NCBI GenBank assembly: GCA_936450465.1
Contig: OW388298.1
Coordinates: 6,618,035-6,682,034 of the forward strand
Length of the DNA: 64,000 nt
Direction of reading: 5' to 3'
Source: Gibbula magus
Lineage: Eukaryota > Mollusca > Gastropoda > Trochida > Trochidae
Shown: one piece after another, positions 38,961 to 53,006 of the stretch
Position numbering within the stretch: the stretch's first letter is position 1
Layout: each line of letters begins with the position of its first letter
Notes under the pieces: model-generated
Database searches by the model: none
The model's input: only the letters and a program-made list of their open reading frames with translations
Told to the model about the DNA's origin: nothing
Translations under genes and position numbers: made by a program

Positions 38961-39215
38961 TCACTACATGAAATAATGATATTTACAAAGGATTAAATAT
39001 CTATTAAAGATGGTATTTACAAGCTATTTACAAATATTAAAATACTTCTTTACAAAAATAATAAAGGTAATAAATATCTATTAAAGATGGTATTTACAAG
39101 ATATTTATTATTTTGTAAACATTTGTAAAGCTTTGTAAAGCTTTGTAAAGCTTTGTAAATATCATCTTTAATATCGTTGAAAAGTTTTGTAAATATCATC
39201 TTTGACTTTGAATAA
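38961..39215. repeat. TTTACAAA-type repeat block at the left inner edge of the satellite interruption
   Basis: Immediately after the satellite, 38976-39075 carries GATTAAATATCTATTAAAGA and GGTAATAAATA with TATTTACAAA runs. The same order and orientation recurs at 50277-50353, next to satellite block 2. From 39107 to 39215 the motif turns around (TTTGTAAATATCATCTTTAA), with a GCTTTGTAAA unit repeated three times, so this edge also holds an inverted half. These may be termini of a mobile element or satellite-edge repeats copied with the array. Confidence 0.75.
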
Positions 39216-40545
39216 AAAAAAATATGACTTTTGATGAAAACAGCTAACTTTGATTAAAAAAGAGAATTTAATGAAAAAAAATAACTTTGATGAGAAAAAT
39301 GACTTGAATGAAAAAAATAACTTTAATGAAAAAATGACTTTGATGAAGGAAAAATATGTTTGATGAAAAAATTGATTTTAATGAAAACATGACTTATAAT
39401 TTCTTTTAAAAAGAAGTCTTTAATGGGAAAAATAAATTTGATGGAAAAATTATTTTGAATAAAAATCAGACTTGAATGAGAAAAATTAATTTAATGAAAA
39501 AAATGATTTTGATTAAAAACCGACTTTGATGGAAGAGACTTTGATGAATAAAGAATATCTTTGATGAAAAAATTTGATATTGATGAAAACTTGAATGTGA
39601 ATAAAAAACATGAATTTGATTTAAAAAAAGACTTGATGAGAAAATTTACTTTAATGAAAAAAATGATTTTAATGGAAAACTTACTTTGGTGAGATGGAAA
39701 AATATGACTTTGATGAAGAAAAAATATCTTTTATGAAAAAATTTACTTTGATGAAAACATGACTTTGAATAAAAAAAGAGAAGACTTTAATGAGAAAAAC
39801 GACTTTGATGGAAAAAAATGACTTTGATGAAGAAAAAATATCTTTGATGAAAAGATTGACTTTGATGAAAACATGACTTTTAATTAAGAAAAATTACTTT
39901 TGATGAAAAAATTAATTTGATTGAAAAAAGACTTTGATAAGAAAAATGACTTTGATAAGAAAAATGACTTTAATAAAAAAAATATTTTGATGTAAAAAAA
40001 TGACTTTGATGGAAAATCTGACTTTGATGAAGAAAATGACTTTGAATAATAATAAAAAGGCTTTTGATGAAAAGAAAAATTTGATGGAAAAATAAATTTG
40101 ATGAAAAAATGAATATGATGAAAAAATAATTTGATGAAAAATAATAATTTTAATGAGAAAATGAATTTAATTTTGATTTGAATTTGATTAAAAAACCGAC
40201 TTTGATTTTAAAAAAATTACTTTGATTTTCAAAAATGACTTTGATTTTCAAAAATGATTTTGATTTTAAAAAATGACTTTGATGAAAATATGACTTTGAA
40301 TTAAAAAATGACTGATGAAAAATTAAATTTGATGACAAAATTAATTTGATTAAAAAAATGACTTTAATGAGAAAAATGAATTTAATGAAACAAAATTATT
40401 TTCATTAATTAATGATTTTGATTGAAAAACCGACTGTGATGGTAAAAACTTTGATGATAGCATGACTTTGAATTTTAAAAAATGGCCTTTGATGACAAAA
40501 ATGTCTTTGATGACAAAAATGTATTTAATGAAAAAAAACATTGAT
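39216..40545. repeat. Degenerate A-rich tandem repeat (GACTTTGATGAAAAAAAT-like)
   Basis: About 1.3 kb of loosely repeated units of roughly 18-20 bp, with a TTTGATGAAAA core and GACTTTGA linkers, length variable. It is much more diverged than the 58-bp satellite. Apparent open frames of 62-63 codons on the minus strand are low-complexity Phe/Ser/Lys/Ile stretches from the repeat and are not considered genes. Confidence 0.85.
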
Positions 40546-41028
40546 AAATTGAAGTATTAATTTCTTTCTGTCATTAATCAATTTTGCTCACTTAGTTTTT
40601 GTGTAGTTCGAGCAAGAATATATTGTGTATTTCAAAGTCACTAACAGCTAATATACTCAAACTGGGTCTCCAATTTGATTACATATCATGTAAAGCGACT
40701 AAATGATGTTGGTGAGGTCACATGTATGTCCAATGTTAAAATTTGTGTTATTTTATTGAGATTGATCAACTTTAACCGAAAATAACCAGTTTAAGGTCAG
40801 TCAGTTTATTATAAAGAAAATACAACTATTCAAAGTCGGGGTCATGATCGAAAACAGGACATAGAACCTTGGCATGCTGCAGCCATTAAGTCAAATATAT
40901 ATTTGGAAACTTTCATGAAATGGATAGGAAGACAGATTTGCTCTTATAGCTTTTAATAGGTCTGATAACGAGTAGATACTGTATATGTCGGATACTACAT
41001 GTGCATGTGACTGCTCCTTAGTTTCCAT

Positions 41029-41030
<2 letters not shown>

Positions 41031-41095
<65 letters not shown>
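41031..41095. repeat. (AT)n microsatellite, about 65 bp
   Basis: An uninterrupted AT dinucleotide run. It is self-complementary and a potential cruciform. Confidence 0.98.
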
Positions 41096-41098
<3 letters not shown>

Positions 41099-42514
41099 GA
41101 TAGAAAGTCGAGTAAGATGATATAACGTAACCCAGCACCTACTGTAATATGTACATTTTAGAACCATATAAAGTATCATGCAAAACTGATTATGCATCTT
41201 TATAAGAATACGTTTGCATATGACCACATTTACAGGTAACGTTTCATTTCTAAGTATCCAACATCTCACTAACTTTACATATTATATTTTGGAACTATTT
41301 GCATGTACAAAAGGAGCACAGGTGTGTTCAAAGATAAAATAAATAACCGACCAGCCTGATGCTATCATGAGAAAAGATAACCATGTATAATATTATCACT
41401 ATAACCATGTCTAAACACTACATGATCCTACAGGGCATTACCAATACTCCGGGCGTAATGTGGTTATCTTTGAAATGTAACTAATCATTGATAGAACAGG
41501 GGAAGGTGATACAATTTTTATTTCATTCTTTAATTTCATTAGCTAACCATAAGTTAATAAGTTAATAACTTAAAAAGTAGGTCCTTCATACATAGTGTTT
41601 GACTGAATGATGGAACGACAGAGAGAATGAATGAAAGATTGGCATGTTCACCCAAGCAGTAGTGATCTAAATTATCATAAGTATAACAGACATATCCCGA
41701 AAGATAATCTTATATTCATTCGACCTGAATCACAAAAATACATAGCATAACACCTGTGAAATGATGAGTTATATTAAGAACTAGAGCAAGCTTAAAACAA
41801 CTTTTATTGACAAACTAAGTTGTGTCAACTTGATGATAACCTGTCTTACAGTATGTTTACTGCTCCACTACTGCTTCTTAACTTCCACATTTGATAATCA
41901 ATTAAGTTCAATTACTGGTAGATTTTAGAAATATGTCTAAGTGTTTATTATAGGACTGCCTTTCAATTATCCTACATCAATTTACATATTATCAATCACT
42001 TTAGATTGTTCACTTAACCTCTTAATTAGTCCTGTTATTGTTATGTGGGGTAATATCGGTTTCTTTACTACTAACCATTTCTTTTTCACTAAAAGCTATG
42101 CAAAAACGATCGTATTGACCAGGTGTACATTTTAAAGAAGAAATATTCAAAGAGCATGTACATTTCTTTGACTGGCATTCTTTAAGTTAAGGTGATGAAG
42201 AAGAGATATACGATCATGTACATTAACATATGTCTGTTATGTCAAAGCTGTTCTTAACTGTTCACATCGACATTCACAGCAATGGGTAACTTGCAGTCAT
42301 ACTGTATTTTTTTGTATAGAATGTTCCATAGTGACGTTTAGTATCTCCTAGATAAATTTTAGATGGATGGTTTCATACCTGTGACACTTGAAAACGATCG
42401 TCGTCTTTGATATAAACAGTACGAGGGTTATAAACCAATTAGCAATCATATGTCGGCATTATGCCGTCTGCACACACGATGTGTCCCAATGAATTACGTA
42501 ATAGTTTCATCAAA

Positions 42515-42534
42515 GGCGGCCGCGGCCGCGGCCC
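42515..42534. other. GC-only palindromic patch in AT-rich DNA
   Basis: GGCGGCCGCGGCCGCGGCCC is a 20-bp GC-only, largely palindromic run (GCGGCC repeated) amid about 70% AT sequence. Its function is unknown. It could be a micro-repeat expansion; an assembly or cloning artefact is also conceivable because it contains GCGGCCGC (NotI) sites. Confidence 0.6.
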
Positions 42535-42794
42535 CATATATCACGCTGCAAAGCCTTTCAATGTCATTTTTCGTGCTTACGCTCATTAACACAGAGAGAA
42601 AAGAAACTAACTACCAATTTGAAGTATGTTATATTAAAATCTATAATTAAAACATTTTAATTGCTGACTTTCTCATTCTTAAATATTTTTTGGTTACGAT
42701 TTTAAATAAATGTTTACTTCACTTGCCATAAGGCCATATAACGTCTTTGTATATGGTGCTGAGACAACCTTATAGTTCTAATACCCGAAAAATA

Positions 42795-43045
42795 AAGGCA
42801 ATGAGATTAAATATAGATTAAACAGTGAAGAAAGACAACTATAAACCTGTTCTCATTGACAATTCCATCATAGAAGTTGTCCCAGAGTATAAGTATCTCG
42901 GCACTATTTTTTATGACAAATTCAAACACAGATAGCATCTACAAGAATGGCCAACAAAGATTGTGGTTTAAGTAAAGTTAAAGCTTTAAATGTCAATACC
43001 TTTACACTTGTTCTTTATAACAAAAGTTTTATTTAAAACCTTCAG
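42795..43045 (+). pseudogene. Non-LTR retrotransposon reverse-transcriptase fossil (C-terminal part)
   Basis: Conceptual translation in shifting frames gives pieces typical of the region just after the catalytic core of LINE reverse transcriptases: PVLIDNSIIEVVPEYKYLG with GTIF following (about 42850-42910), then QQRLWF (about 42956-42973), then LNVNTFTLVLY and KSF (about 42985-43032). In intact elements this reads as a KYLG-type motif followed by a QQR-leucine helix and a YxSFI motif. Here a TAG stop follows the first piece, and at least two frame changes separate the three. The polymerase active-site YxDD motif is not present, so this is a short dead fragment. Clade assignment (CR1/L2-like) is tentative. 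Confidence 0.6.
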
Positions 43046-43573
43046 TTACGAAATTAGCTATTTCCATGATGTTTCATCCGGTTATTTTGACATGATCACT
43101 TCACAGTCTTATATTTAATGAATAGGTGAAATGGTATCACGATTGTAATTTATCATTTTGAGTTAAACAATTTATCATAAGCCGATAGGCTCATTACAAC
43201 TATCACACTGCTAACTCTTATTAAAGTGTATACGTTTGAATGTTAATGATTAATGATAGAAATTCAACACATGTTGTTTAAGTGTATTAACTTAAAATAC
43301 TAATACTTGTTGTTCCGCCTGTTCTTTATTTTTAAGATTGTATGCGGAAGAGTTTCTGTTATTGGAGGAGGTTTCATACTGCCATAATAAAAATTAAATT
43401 TAGTATTGCTATGTCGCAAGCTAATGCAGCGGTTATCATGATAAAAATGCTGTCAAGTTGTAACATTATATACATCTGTATTTCATTTTGCAATGACTCT
43501 TTTTGTCAATCTCCTTTTTGCTGAGCTTCACTGACGGCGGTCAACCAGGGACTCTGTAATCAGATGGGAGTAC
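43046..43573. other. AT-rich sequence, no gene recognised
   Basis: The 3' continuation of the LINE fossil cannot be followed beyond about 43045. A 60-codon open frame at 43342-43524 has no recognisable feature. Confidence 0.4.
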
Positions 43574-43725
43574 CTGGCTATATGCAGGAGCAAGCGTCAC
43601 GTGTAAATGCCTATCAGAACAACCTGTTAAACGATGCGTTCCGTTCGGTGTTATGTAACATGTGTATACGCTGTATTCTAACGGGTCTCCTGGTGGACTG
43701 TTACACTTGATTCGGTTATCTTGTA
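43574..43725 (-). CDS. Possible coding exon, unidentified
   Basis: On the minus strand an open frame (about 43541-43735) stands out for balanced codon use and higher GC than its AT-rich neighbours. The peptide includes IKCNSPPGDPLEYSVYTCYI and later NGTHRLTGCSDRHLH, with three cysteines and one N-glycosylation-type site. It could be bounded by an acceptor (GGCTGCAG, ending at plus 43726) and a good donor (CCAG/GTACTC, starting at plus 43573), giving a 152-nt exon. The upstream tract is not pyrimidine-rich, which weakens the acceptor. No adjoining exon was found and I do not recognise the family. An exonised or captured gene fragment, or chance, are both possible. Confidence 0.17.
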
Positions 43726-44550
43726 CTGCAGCCATATTCAGCTATTCATCTATCATCAATCGCTAAAGACACTTTCATATGGGTATCTAAACTAATTGTT
43801 ATGATGACAAAGAGGTACCAGTATGCGCCTTTGTATCAACGTTCATTGTTTGAACATCAAATAGCTTTGCAATTTGATTTGATTAGGTAATTTATTGCTG
43901 TACACTAGCCCATGAATGTTTCATTATCTGTTAAAACAAAATTTGAATGTCGAACCCGTAAAATTGCAATGACATTTATATGTTATAGATGTGAAAGGTA
44001 TGACTTTTTTCTAAACTACAAATAAAATTATTAAATAAAATATATAAACAATATAGACCTAGATAACTGGTCACAGTTGTGTAAACAACGATACTATAAG
44101 GTATGTATGGAAGTTGAACATGTATTACTACAAATCATAAAATCAAATGAAAACATAAAATAAGCACACACGTGCCAAAGTCTCGTGTTCCGGTTTAAAA
44201 CAGTTTGGATGGGGTGATGTTTCATATTGTCCTGCTCAAATAAATTCATGGATGGCGATTTATATATACATGGTCATAATTGCAGACTCGAATACCTACG
44301 CTAGATATATCTAGATATTTCATTTTCCTCTGCTTATGTCAATGACAATTCTTTGTGTATGTCAGAGTTGCCGAATATACATCCGAATACACAACCACAG
44401 CCAGTCGCCAAAGCACCCAGACAATGTTAGCTTAATTGCCGGTCATAAACCAGGCGAGAAATACATAAGAGAATACATTGAATATTTCGTAATTAGAAAA
44501 TCGCTATGTATGTTACCTTAGGTCTTTGAAGGGCATTTAGATGTTGTATT

Positions 44551-44703
44551 CATAAGAACAGGTAGATTTTCTGGATAACAACTTCTTTAGTATTTTGTTA
44601 TTTCCTTACATTCCACCTGATGAAGGAGTGAGTATGTACTCCGAAACGTCCTGTATTTTCACACTAAAGAAGTTGTTATCCCGAAAATATTCCTGTTCTT
44701 ATG
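44551..44703 (+). mobile_element. Foldback element: 41-bp inverted arms around a hammerhead-like core
   Basis: The left arm (44551-44591, starting CATAAGAACAGG and ending ACTTCTTTAGT) pairs with the right arm (44663-44703) at about 38 of 41 positions. Between the arms lies the CTGATGA...GAAACGTC core, listed separately. Short elements with this arrangement occur as dispersed repeats. Penelope-like retroelements and the small 'retrozymes' of animals are known to carry hammerhead motifs, so either could be the source. No protein-coding part is present here. Confidence 0.65.
44611..44655 (+). ncRNA. Hammerhead-ribozyme-like core (type I arrangement)
   Basis: The two invariant hammerhead boxes occur in correct order: CTGATGA at 44617-44623 and GAAA at 44643-44646. 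The hairpin between them is a plausible stem II, with GGAGT (44625-44629) pairing with ACTCC (44638-44642) around an 8-nt loop. GAAA is followed by CGTC (44647-44650), giving the GUC cleavage triplet but only a minimal stem III. The 41-bp inverted arms would act as a long stem I, separated from the core by an unpaired internal segment of about 25 nt on one side and 12 nt on the other. That gap and the very short stem III make catalysis uncertain. Confidence 0.4.
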
Positions 44704-48254
<3,551 letters not shown>

Positions 48255-48485
48255 AATTCTGTAATTAATTTATTGCCACAATAAACAAGCTATCCAAAAG
48301 GATGTTTAGAATCTAGGCAGTTCACATTTCCGTTACGGATCGTTAATCACTGTTATCGGTACAAACAACTATTCCCTAATTAATTTATTGCCCCAATAAA
48401 CCCGCTCTTCAAAAGGATCTACATAATCTATGAAGTACACAATTCCAATAGGGTTCGTTAAATACTGTTATCCTTAACGATACTT
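48255..48485. repeat. Imperfect tandem duplication, period about 115 bp
   Basis: TAATTAATTTATTGCC at 48262 recurs at 48377. The following AATAAAC, CAAAAGGAT, CGTTAA and CTGTTATC pieces match in the same order. The copies have diverged by point changes, so the duplication is old. Confidence 0.75.
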
Positions 48486-48959
48486 GGTACATTTACAATA
48501 TGGTAGTACAGCTTTGTATTTGAGAACAGAATGACATTGGAATGACATATACTATACAACTACTCACGCATAAAACGAGGAAAATAGTATGAAAAGACCA
48601 TTTATATGGTTAATAATAATAATTATTAATCTTCCAATGTTAAGACTAATCACATTTACTATATTTCAAGCTTTTATACGTATTTGTATAATAAATCTAG
48701 CATGCGTCTGTAATCTTTGAAATTATACAAGAATGCAATGTAGCACTTTCGAAATTAAAATGATGTTTTAAACCCAAACATTGATCGATAAATCTATGAT
48801 ACATCTCGATTATGACTATGTTAACTGTCTTTTGACCCTGATATAACTGTTGAATGACATGTCACACCGATAATCAACTATAAATTTCACTGAATACAAC
48901 TATACGCTAAACAAACCATTTATGTGTTACATTTTATGTCTTAGTCATTGTCTATGTTC
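48486..48959. other. AT-rich sequence, nothing recognised
   Basis: I see no gene or repeat. The sequence passes gradually into the C-rich stretch that follows. Confidence 0.4.
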
Positions 48960-50060
48960 TCAGCATAGATATTTAAGCTCTCACACCTGTGTCTACCGCT
49001 AGGCACATGTATCCCCAGCTCCCAGTATATCCCGTGACTGGCATTCTCCCTACATCAAATTCCCCATATCCAACCTGCCTTAGTCATCTTACATCCTCAT
49101 CTGCACCATAGGCCGGCTCGATCCATTCTCCCAACCCCCAGTCACTCACTATATTCATTACTGACTATCCCCAGCTCCCATCTTCACCTATCATTTTATC
49201 ACCCACCCTAGATCGACCTCTTCACAACTCCTAAAATTAGGGCAGATTACAAACTGTGCCTCTACATGTACATCTACAATGAAATTCAACCACTGTTCAA
49301 ATACGCACTCCTAAACCTGTCAAGTACCATTTACCACAACCCCAATTGACCCAAAATCAACGGCTACTATCCTGGCTAATGTAAACGCACTTACACCACT
49401 CTCATCCTCCAGTTATACAGTCAACATTCGAAAACATACATACACATGCACTCCCCTCCAACCTTCCAACTCAACACAGGCAACGCCCGCCACAACTAAC
49501 TCTAACCCAAAGCTACCTCCCATCACCCTCCAGTTATACACAGTCAACACCCGCAATCCCCAACTCGGCAGGCACCCACCTCGCCAGTTTTACCCCCTCA
49601 AACATACATACAAATGCACTCGCCTATCACCCCCAACTCAACACAGGAAACGCCTGCCGCCCAACCCCATTCCTACAGACACACGCGCACTCATGCCTCT
49701 CGCCTTCCAGCTCAACAAAAAAAATGGTATCCCCTGCACCACCCCACACACAAACGCCAACCACAACGAAACCCCAGTCACCCTACTTCACAACTTAACC
49801 ACCCTCACTTCCAACATATACTCCCTCTTCTTACCCTCAATCTCTATTCAGTCCACATAAGTCACCCCAAACCTCCAACCCCTAACCAACAGACACCCCT
49901 CTCCCCTCCAATACCTGCAGTCCGCCGACCCCGACCCCGACCCAAAAAGCCAAAATCCAAACCCACACCTCCATCCTTCCCCCCACCCCCGCGCAGACTC
50001 TCCCCACTCACCCATCCCCCATGGTATCTGTCACCTTCACTAATTACTACATACATTAAG
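48960..50060 (+). repeat. C+A-rich, G-poor low-complexity domain
   Basis: About 1.1 kb in which the plus strand is strongly C/A-biased with few G. It includes degenerate internal repeats: CCTCCAGTTATACA at 49407 and 49527; AAACATACATACA at 49432 and 49600, each followed by ACTCAACACAGG. A 158-codon frame at 49614-50090 is Pro/His/Thr/Ser-rich and looks like a by-product of the composition. The minus strand carries clustered G-runs opposite 49925-49943 and 49976-49993, potentially quadruplex-forming. The base skew ends where the TTTACAAA repeats begin. Confidence 0.75.
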
Positions 50061-50356
50061 ATGCTATTAACAAACTTACAGCATGATTAGAGATGATATT
50101 TACAAACCTTTACAACATTATTAAAAAGGATATATACAAATATTACAAACAAACTTACAGACAGATTAAAGATGATATTTACAAATATTAAATACAGATT
50201 AAAGATGTTATTTACAAATGTTTAATAATATTTACAAACCTTTACAAATATTTACAAATATTTAATACAGATTAAAGATGATATTTACAAAGATTAAATA
50301 TCTATTAAAGATGATATTTACAAAATAATAAATACTTGTAAAGGTAATAAATAGCT
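50061..50356. repeat. TTTACAAA-type repeat block at the right inner edge of the satellite interruption
   Basis: Repeated AGATTAAAGATGATATTTAC units with ACAAATATT spacers. The last 77 bp (50277-50353) match 38976-39075 in the same orientation, sharing GATTAAATATCTATTAAAGA and ending GGTAATAAATA. Satellite resumes a few bases later. Confidence 0.8.
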
Positions 50357-53006
50357 TCTGTTTTCCCAGTGCTTGTTGTAGTTGATGGAAGCGATTCTAG
50401 TGTTAATACATATAGAGTATCTGTTCAGTCTAGTTCTAGTTGATGGAAGCGATTCTAGTGTTAATACATATAAAGCATCTGTTCAGTCTAGTTCTAATTG
50501 ATGGAAGTGATTCTAGTGTTAATACGTATAGAGTATCTGTTCAGTCTAGTTCTAGTTGATGGAAGCGATTCTAGTATTAATACATATAGAGTATCTGTTC
50601 AGTCTAGTTCTAGTTGATGGAAGCGATTCTAGTGTTACATATAGAGTATCTGTTCAGTCCAGTTCTAGGTGATGGAAGCTATTCTTGTGTTAATACATAT
50701 AGAGTATCTGTTCAGTCTAGTTCTAGTTGATGGAAGTGATTCTAGTGTTAATACATATAGAGTATCTGTTCAGTCTAGTTCTAGTTGATGGAAGTGATTC
50801 TAGTGTTAATACATATAGAGTATCTGTTCAGTCTAGTTCTAGTTGATGGAAGTAATTCTAGTGTTAATACATATAGAGCATCTGTTCAGTCTAGTTCTAG
50901 TTGATGGAAGCGATTCTAGTGTTAATACATATAGAGTGTCTGTTCAGTCTAGTTCTAATTGATGGAAGTGATTCTAGTGTTAATACATAAAGAGTATCTG
51001 TTCAGTCTAGTTCTTGTTGATGGAAGCGATTATAGTGTTAATACATATAGAGCATCTGTTCAGTGTAGTTCTAGTTGATGGAAGTGATTCTAGTGTTAAT
51101 ACATATAGAGTATCTGTTCAGTCTAGTTCTAGTTGATGGAAGCGATTCTAGTGTTAATACATATAGAGTATCTGTTCAGTCTAGTTCTAGTTGATGGAAG
51201 TGATTCTACTGTTAATACATATAGAGTATCTGTTCAGTCTAGTTCTAGTTGATGGAAGTGATTCTACTGTTAATACATATAGAGTATCTGTTCAGTCTAG
51301 TTCTAGTTGATGGAAGTGATTCTAGTGTTAATACATATAGAGTATCTGTTCAGTCTAGTTCTAGTTGATGGAAGTGATCCTAGTGTTAATACATATAGAG
51401 TATCTGTTCAGTCTAGTTCTAGTTGATGGAAGCGATTCTACTGTTAATACATATAGAGTATCTGTTCAGTCTAGTTCTAGTTGATGGAAGCGATTCTAGT
51501 GTTAATACATATAGATTATCTGTTCAGTCTAGTTCTAGTTGATGGAAGTGATTCTAGTGTAAATACGTATAGAGTATATGTTCAGTCTAGTTCTAGTTGA
51601 TGGAAGTGATTCTAGTGTTAATACATATAGAGTACATGTTCAGTCTAGTTCTAGTTGATGGAAGTGATTCTAGTGTTAATACATATAGAGTATATGTTCA
51701 GTCTAGTTCTAGTTGATGGAAGTGATTCTAGTGTTAATATATATAGAGTATCTGTTTAGTCTAGTTCTAGTTGATGAAAGCGATTCTAGTGTTAATACAT
51801 ATAGAGCATCTGTTCGGTCTAGTTCTAGTTGATGGAAGTGATTCTAGTGTTAATACATAGAGTATCTGTTCAGTCTAGTTCTAGTTTATGGAAGCGATTC
51901 TAGTGTCAATACATATAGAGTATCTGTTCAGTCTAGTTGTAGTTGATGGAAGCGATTCTAGTGTTAATACATATAGAGCATCTGTTCAGTCTAGTTCTAG
52001 TTGATGGAAGCGATTCTAGTGTTAATACATATAGAGTATCTGTTCAGTCTAGTTCTAATTGATGGAAGTGATTCTAGTGTTAATACATAAAGAGTATCTG
52101 TTCAGTCTAGTTCTAGTTGATGGAAGCGATTATAGTGTTAATACATATAGAGCATCTGTTCAGTTTAGTTCTAGTTGATGGAAGTGATTCTAGTGTTAAT
52201 ACATATAGAGTATCTGTTCAGTCTAGTTCTAGTTGATGGAAGCGATTCTAGTGTTAATACATATAGAGTATCTGTTCAGTCTAGTTCTAGTTGATGGAAG
52301 TGATTCTAGTGTTAATACATATAGAGTATCTGTTCAGTCTAGTTCTAGTTGATGGAAGCGATTCTACTGTTAATACATATAGAGTATCTGTTCAGTTTAG
52401 TTCTAGTTGATGGAAGCGATTCTAGTGTTAATACATATAGATTATCTGTTCAGTCTAGTTCTAGTTGATGGAAGTGATTCTAGTGTAAATACGTATAGAG
52501 TATATGTTCAGTCTAGTTCTAGTTGATGGAAGTGATTCTAGTGTTAATACATATAGAGTATCTGTTCAGTCTAGTTCTAGTTGATGGAAGTGATTCTAGT
52601 GTTAATACGTATAGAGTATATGTTCAGTCTAGTTCTAGTTGATGGAAGTGATTCTAGTGTTAATATATATAGAGTATCTGTTTAGTCTAGTTCTAGTTGA
52701 TGAAAGCGATTCTAGTGTTAATACATATAGAGCATCTGTTCGGTCTAGTTCTAGTTGATGGAAGTGATTCTAGTGTTAATACATAGAGTATCTGTTCAGT
52801 CTAGTTCTAGTTTATGGAAGCGATTCTAGTGTTAATACATATAGAGTATCTGTACTTGTTCAGTCTAGTTCTAGTTGATGGAAGTGATTCTAGTGTTAAT
52901 ACATATAGAGCATCTGTTCAGTCTAGTTCTAGTTGATGGAAGCGATTCTAGTGTTAATACATATAGAGTATCTGTTCAGTCTAGTTCTAGTTGATGGAAG
53001 TGATTC
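50357..53006. repeat. 58-bp satellite array, block 2 (about 45 monomers)
   Basis: The same monomer and orientation as block 1. It begins with a degraded monomer (TCTGTTTTCCCAGTGCTTG, comparable to TCTGTTCAGTCTAGTTG) and stops abruptly after GAAGTGATTCG. A higher-order repeat is visible: the CTAATTGATGG variant followed by ACATAAAGAG recurs at 50955 and 52055, 1,100 bp apart (19 monomers including one 56-bp unit). A 6-bp insertion (GTACTT) marks one monomer near 52850. Variants such as GTTTAGTCTAG and GCATCTGTTCGG also recur within the block. Confidence 0.97.

Larger units (their letters stand above)
40546..42794. other. AT-rich unique sequence, no gene recognised
   Basis: Apart from the (AT)n tract at 41031-41095 and a short GC-rich palindrome at 42515-42534, I see nothing identifiable. 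Open frames up to 83 codons either run through the (AT)n tract (Tyr-Ile repeats) or lack domain features. Confidence 0.5.

Noticed and set aside
40150..40541. Two Phe/Ser/Lys-rich minus frames
   Set aside because: They are translations of the degenerate TTTGATGAAAA repeat.
41018..41269. 83-codon minus frame with Tyr-Ile repeats
   Set aside because: It is translated (AT)n microsatellite.
49614..50090. 158-codon open frame rich in Pro, His, Thr and Ser
   Set aside because: It follows the C/A-rich, G-poor composition, overlaps degenerate internal repeats, has no recognisable domain, and its opposite strand is also open as a Gly-rich frame.
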